Positions 61,265 through 64,000 of a stretch of 64,000 bases of DNA are shown here, piece by piece. How positions within the stretch are numbered: the stretch's first letter is position 1; each line of letters begins with the position of its first letter. The position numbers and the translations under genes were made by a program. Under the pieces are notes generated by a model. It was not told the DNA's origin, searched no databases, and was given only the letters and a program-made list of their open reading frames with translations. The stretch is taken from the NCBI GenBank assembly GCA_022695795.1, contig MU404118.1, positions 124,001-188,000 of the forward strand. Reading direction: 5' to 3'. Source of the DNA: Biscogniauxia marginata (taxonomy: Eukaryota > Ascomycota > Sordariomycetes > Xylariales > Xylariaceae).

Positions 61265-62213
61265 ATGTTCCGAACAGCTCTCATCCGTACCGCTGTAGCG
61301 GCATCGCGCATCTCTGCCGCCGCCGCTACTCGACCTACGGCCGCCCGGAGACTATCTACTGTACCAAGGGTTGGAGTCACGCCATTTGCGCCCGTCGCGC
61401 AGAGACTTGCCGCCGTGCGCATGTACTCAGCCGCCAGCGGGCTAAAGAAGGAGGAGGTCGAGGGCCGGATCATGGGGCTCCTACAGGGTTTCGACAAGGT
61501 TGGTCATCTCTCTCTTCCCTTCCGCTCGTACGGTTTTATGATGGTGGTGAATTACCGGCTATACACAACCTTGTTATTAGGGAGAAGGGGGTGGGGAGTG
61601 TGACGAAACGGCTTCTAAGAAAGGCCACGGACTCGGAGCGAGGTGGTCTTGTGGGCTCTGGTCTAAGGGTCTAAGGAGGCTCGCTGGTTCGCATGCATCC
61701 AAGGTGGAACATCACATACTCTATAGAATTAGATTGCTAACCCATCAACGAATAGGTCAACGATCCGAGTAACGTACGAGCTCCCCTCCATACGACAAGC
61801 TTGCCAACGCGCCGAAAAAAATATAGGTCACCCCTTGGTATACTGACTCTCTACCAGATCAAGCCGACGGCTCACTTCTCGAACGACCTGGGCTTGGATA
61901 GCTTGGACACGGTGGAGGTTGTCATGGCGATAGAAGAGGTATGAATGGTCTTATTTTTGCAAAGAAAAAAGTCCTGTTGAGCATGTTACGCTCCTAGCCC
62001 ACCAACTCGTCGGGGTAGTTAAGAGCTTGAACACTAAAAGGAAGACGTAGGAATTTAGCATCGAGATTCCTGACAAGGATGCGGATGCGATCCACAGCGG
62101 TAAGCAAACCTCCATGGAGATACCTCAGTTCCATCACTTGTCTTACTAACTTGGCTCTTCCGACAGTCAACCAGGCTGTTGATTACATCCTAAACCAGCC
62201 AGACGCGAACTAA
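61265..62213 (+). CDS. Mitochondrial acyl carrier protein (ACPM; complex I subunit NDUFAB1)
   Basis: Carries growing acyl chains on 4'-phosphopantetheine for mitochondrial fatty-acid and lipoate synthesis, and is also a complex I and Fe-S assembly subunit through LYR proteins. Five exons: 61265-61498, 61756-61773 (18-nt microexon, VNDPSN), 61858-61938, 62051-62099, 62167-62213, giving 142 residues. A typical presequence (about 1-50, Arg/Ala-rich) is followed by KKEEVEGRIMGLLQGFDK. The attachment site is Ser99 in DLGLDSLDTVEVVMAIEEEF. The C terminus is NQAVDYILNQPDAN. The 257-nt first intron is the longest in the window. PDH E2 in this window is one client of the lipoate this protein helps make. 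Confidence 0.94.
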
Positions 62214-63120
62214 GGTGACACGTCTCGAGATCTGTATAATAAAGCTACACCACTCCTGCTGTAACGACCCTTGTCTTCCAGAGTTTGGGGATCTCACGGC
62301 ACGGAGGTGGGACATGTATGCCATGTGAGTTGTCTTGCAGCCATGCTGAGAGAGGAGAGAGGAGATGCGCTTGGTGCGGATCGGATGGGTCGATCAGGGG
62401 ATGTGATCGCTGAGGCACACGAGCATTGATGAGAAAAAGGACATCCAACTAAAGATGCGTTACCGCGTATGTGGTCAAATCGGTAGCTTCGGGCCTATCG
62501 CCGCTGTATAAATGTATAGATCTTTTTCTCTCCCCTTTTGACGCTGTGTCAACGGTATGATTCTCCCGTGATTCATGGCCGCACGGGTTCATGTCAATAC
62601 TTGATGCCACGCAAAATTCAGAAAGGCACCCACCTTCGTGATATGGGTGGTGGCTATAAAATGTAAGTCTCGCGACCTTATATTCAACGACAGCGCGCAG
62701 TGCCAATAGGTGTTTATATAGGTCTTGTGTGTTTCTCTTTAAGGACCTCAAATAAGTGTCAAGGCGTGTGTATTGCGGCGGTACATAAAATATATCTAGA
62801 TTTATTTACTTTTTTATATTTAATATATTCAGTACTTATTTATATAATTAACAGTTTTCATTAGTTAATTATAATTAAATTATTTAAAACTTTATTATCA
62901 TATATATATATATATAATATTGAGATTATAACGTAAAAAAATAATCATATATTTAATAACGACCAGATTTAATAATTTGATGTTTTCCTATTAAAATATA
63001 TTTCCTTTGTCCCCGGTTTCTAACTACCCTTATTCAAGATCTAGTACATATAGAATGACATAATCCTCCGTTCTACGACTCCATTACTTAGAGTTCGATC
63101 CACTTGAATGTCAAGAAAAC
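62214..63120. other. Spacer with AT-rich block
   Basis: 907 bp with no gene. From about 62790 to 63000 it is almost pure A+T, including an (AT)n run at about 62900-62916, again resembling a RIP-type remnant. It separates the complex I genes from the AA9 gene. Confidence 0.55.

Positions 63121-64000
<880 letters not shown>

Overview
The window is nuclear DNA of a filamentous ascomycete (Pezizomycotina, probably Sordariomycetes). The reasons are: protein genes split by short GT-AG introns (mostly 50-130 nt); complex I genes, which fermenting budding yeasts lack; a secreted AA9 polysaccharide monooxygenase; a PTH11-like receptor; an LsdA/Rds1-type ferritin-like protein; and AT-rich islands that look like RIP-degraded repeats. 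All exon joins given here were worked out by eye from splice signals, reading frame and family resemblance. No transcript data were available.

Layout. 0-9 kb: a divergent pair, the Golgi ARF exchange factor Sec7 (minus, C-terminal end just outside the window) and the pyruvate dehydrogenase E2 subunit. 9-30 kb: accessory metabolism in wide spacers, with a secreted ferritin-like protein, an anion:cation symporter-type MFS permease convergent with a 2-oxoglutarate/Fe(II) oxygenase, a secreted beta-propeller lactonase, a small acidic unrecognised protein and a Jen1-like carboxylate permease. 32-46 kb: an aldo/keto reductase, an intronless HNH-nuclease-family protein between two AT-rich stretches, a broken short-chain dehydrogenase, an OTT_1508-type deaminase, a flavin monooxygenase and a PTH11-like membrane protein. 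45-51 kb: no gene. This tract holds an AT-rich island with a 422-bp solo LTR and a 5-bp target duplication. 51-64 kb: denser and mostly housekeeping, with an unrecognised protein, citrate carrier Ctp1, a Cbp6/UQCC2-type complex III assembly factor, Bsd2, protein-L-isoaspartate methyltransferase, the TYKY subunit of complex I, mitochondrial acyl carrier protein (also a complex I subunit) and the 3' part of an AA9 monooxygenase.

How the genes relate. The right end is rich in mitochondrial functions (citrate export, cytochrome b assembly, two complex I subunits in tandem), and PDH E2 at the left end feeds the same pathway. The 34-41 kb segment is the most unusual part: a nuclease-family protein, a pseudogene and a predicted deaminase in rearranged, partly AT-rich DNA. 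No polyketide, peptide or terpene synthase is present, so I do not call a secondary-metabolite cluster. I found no tRNA, rRNA or CRISPR array.
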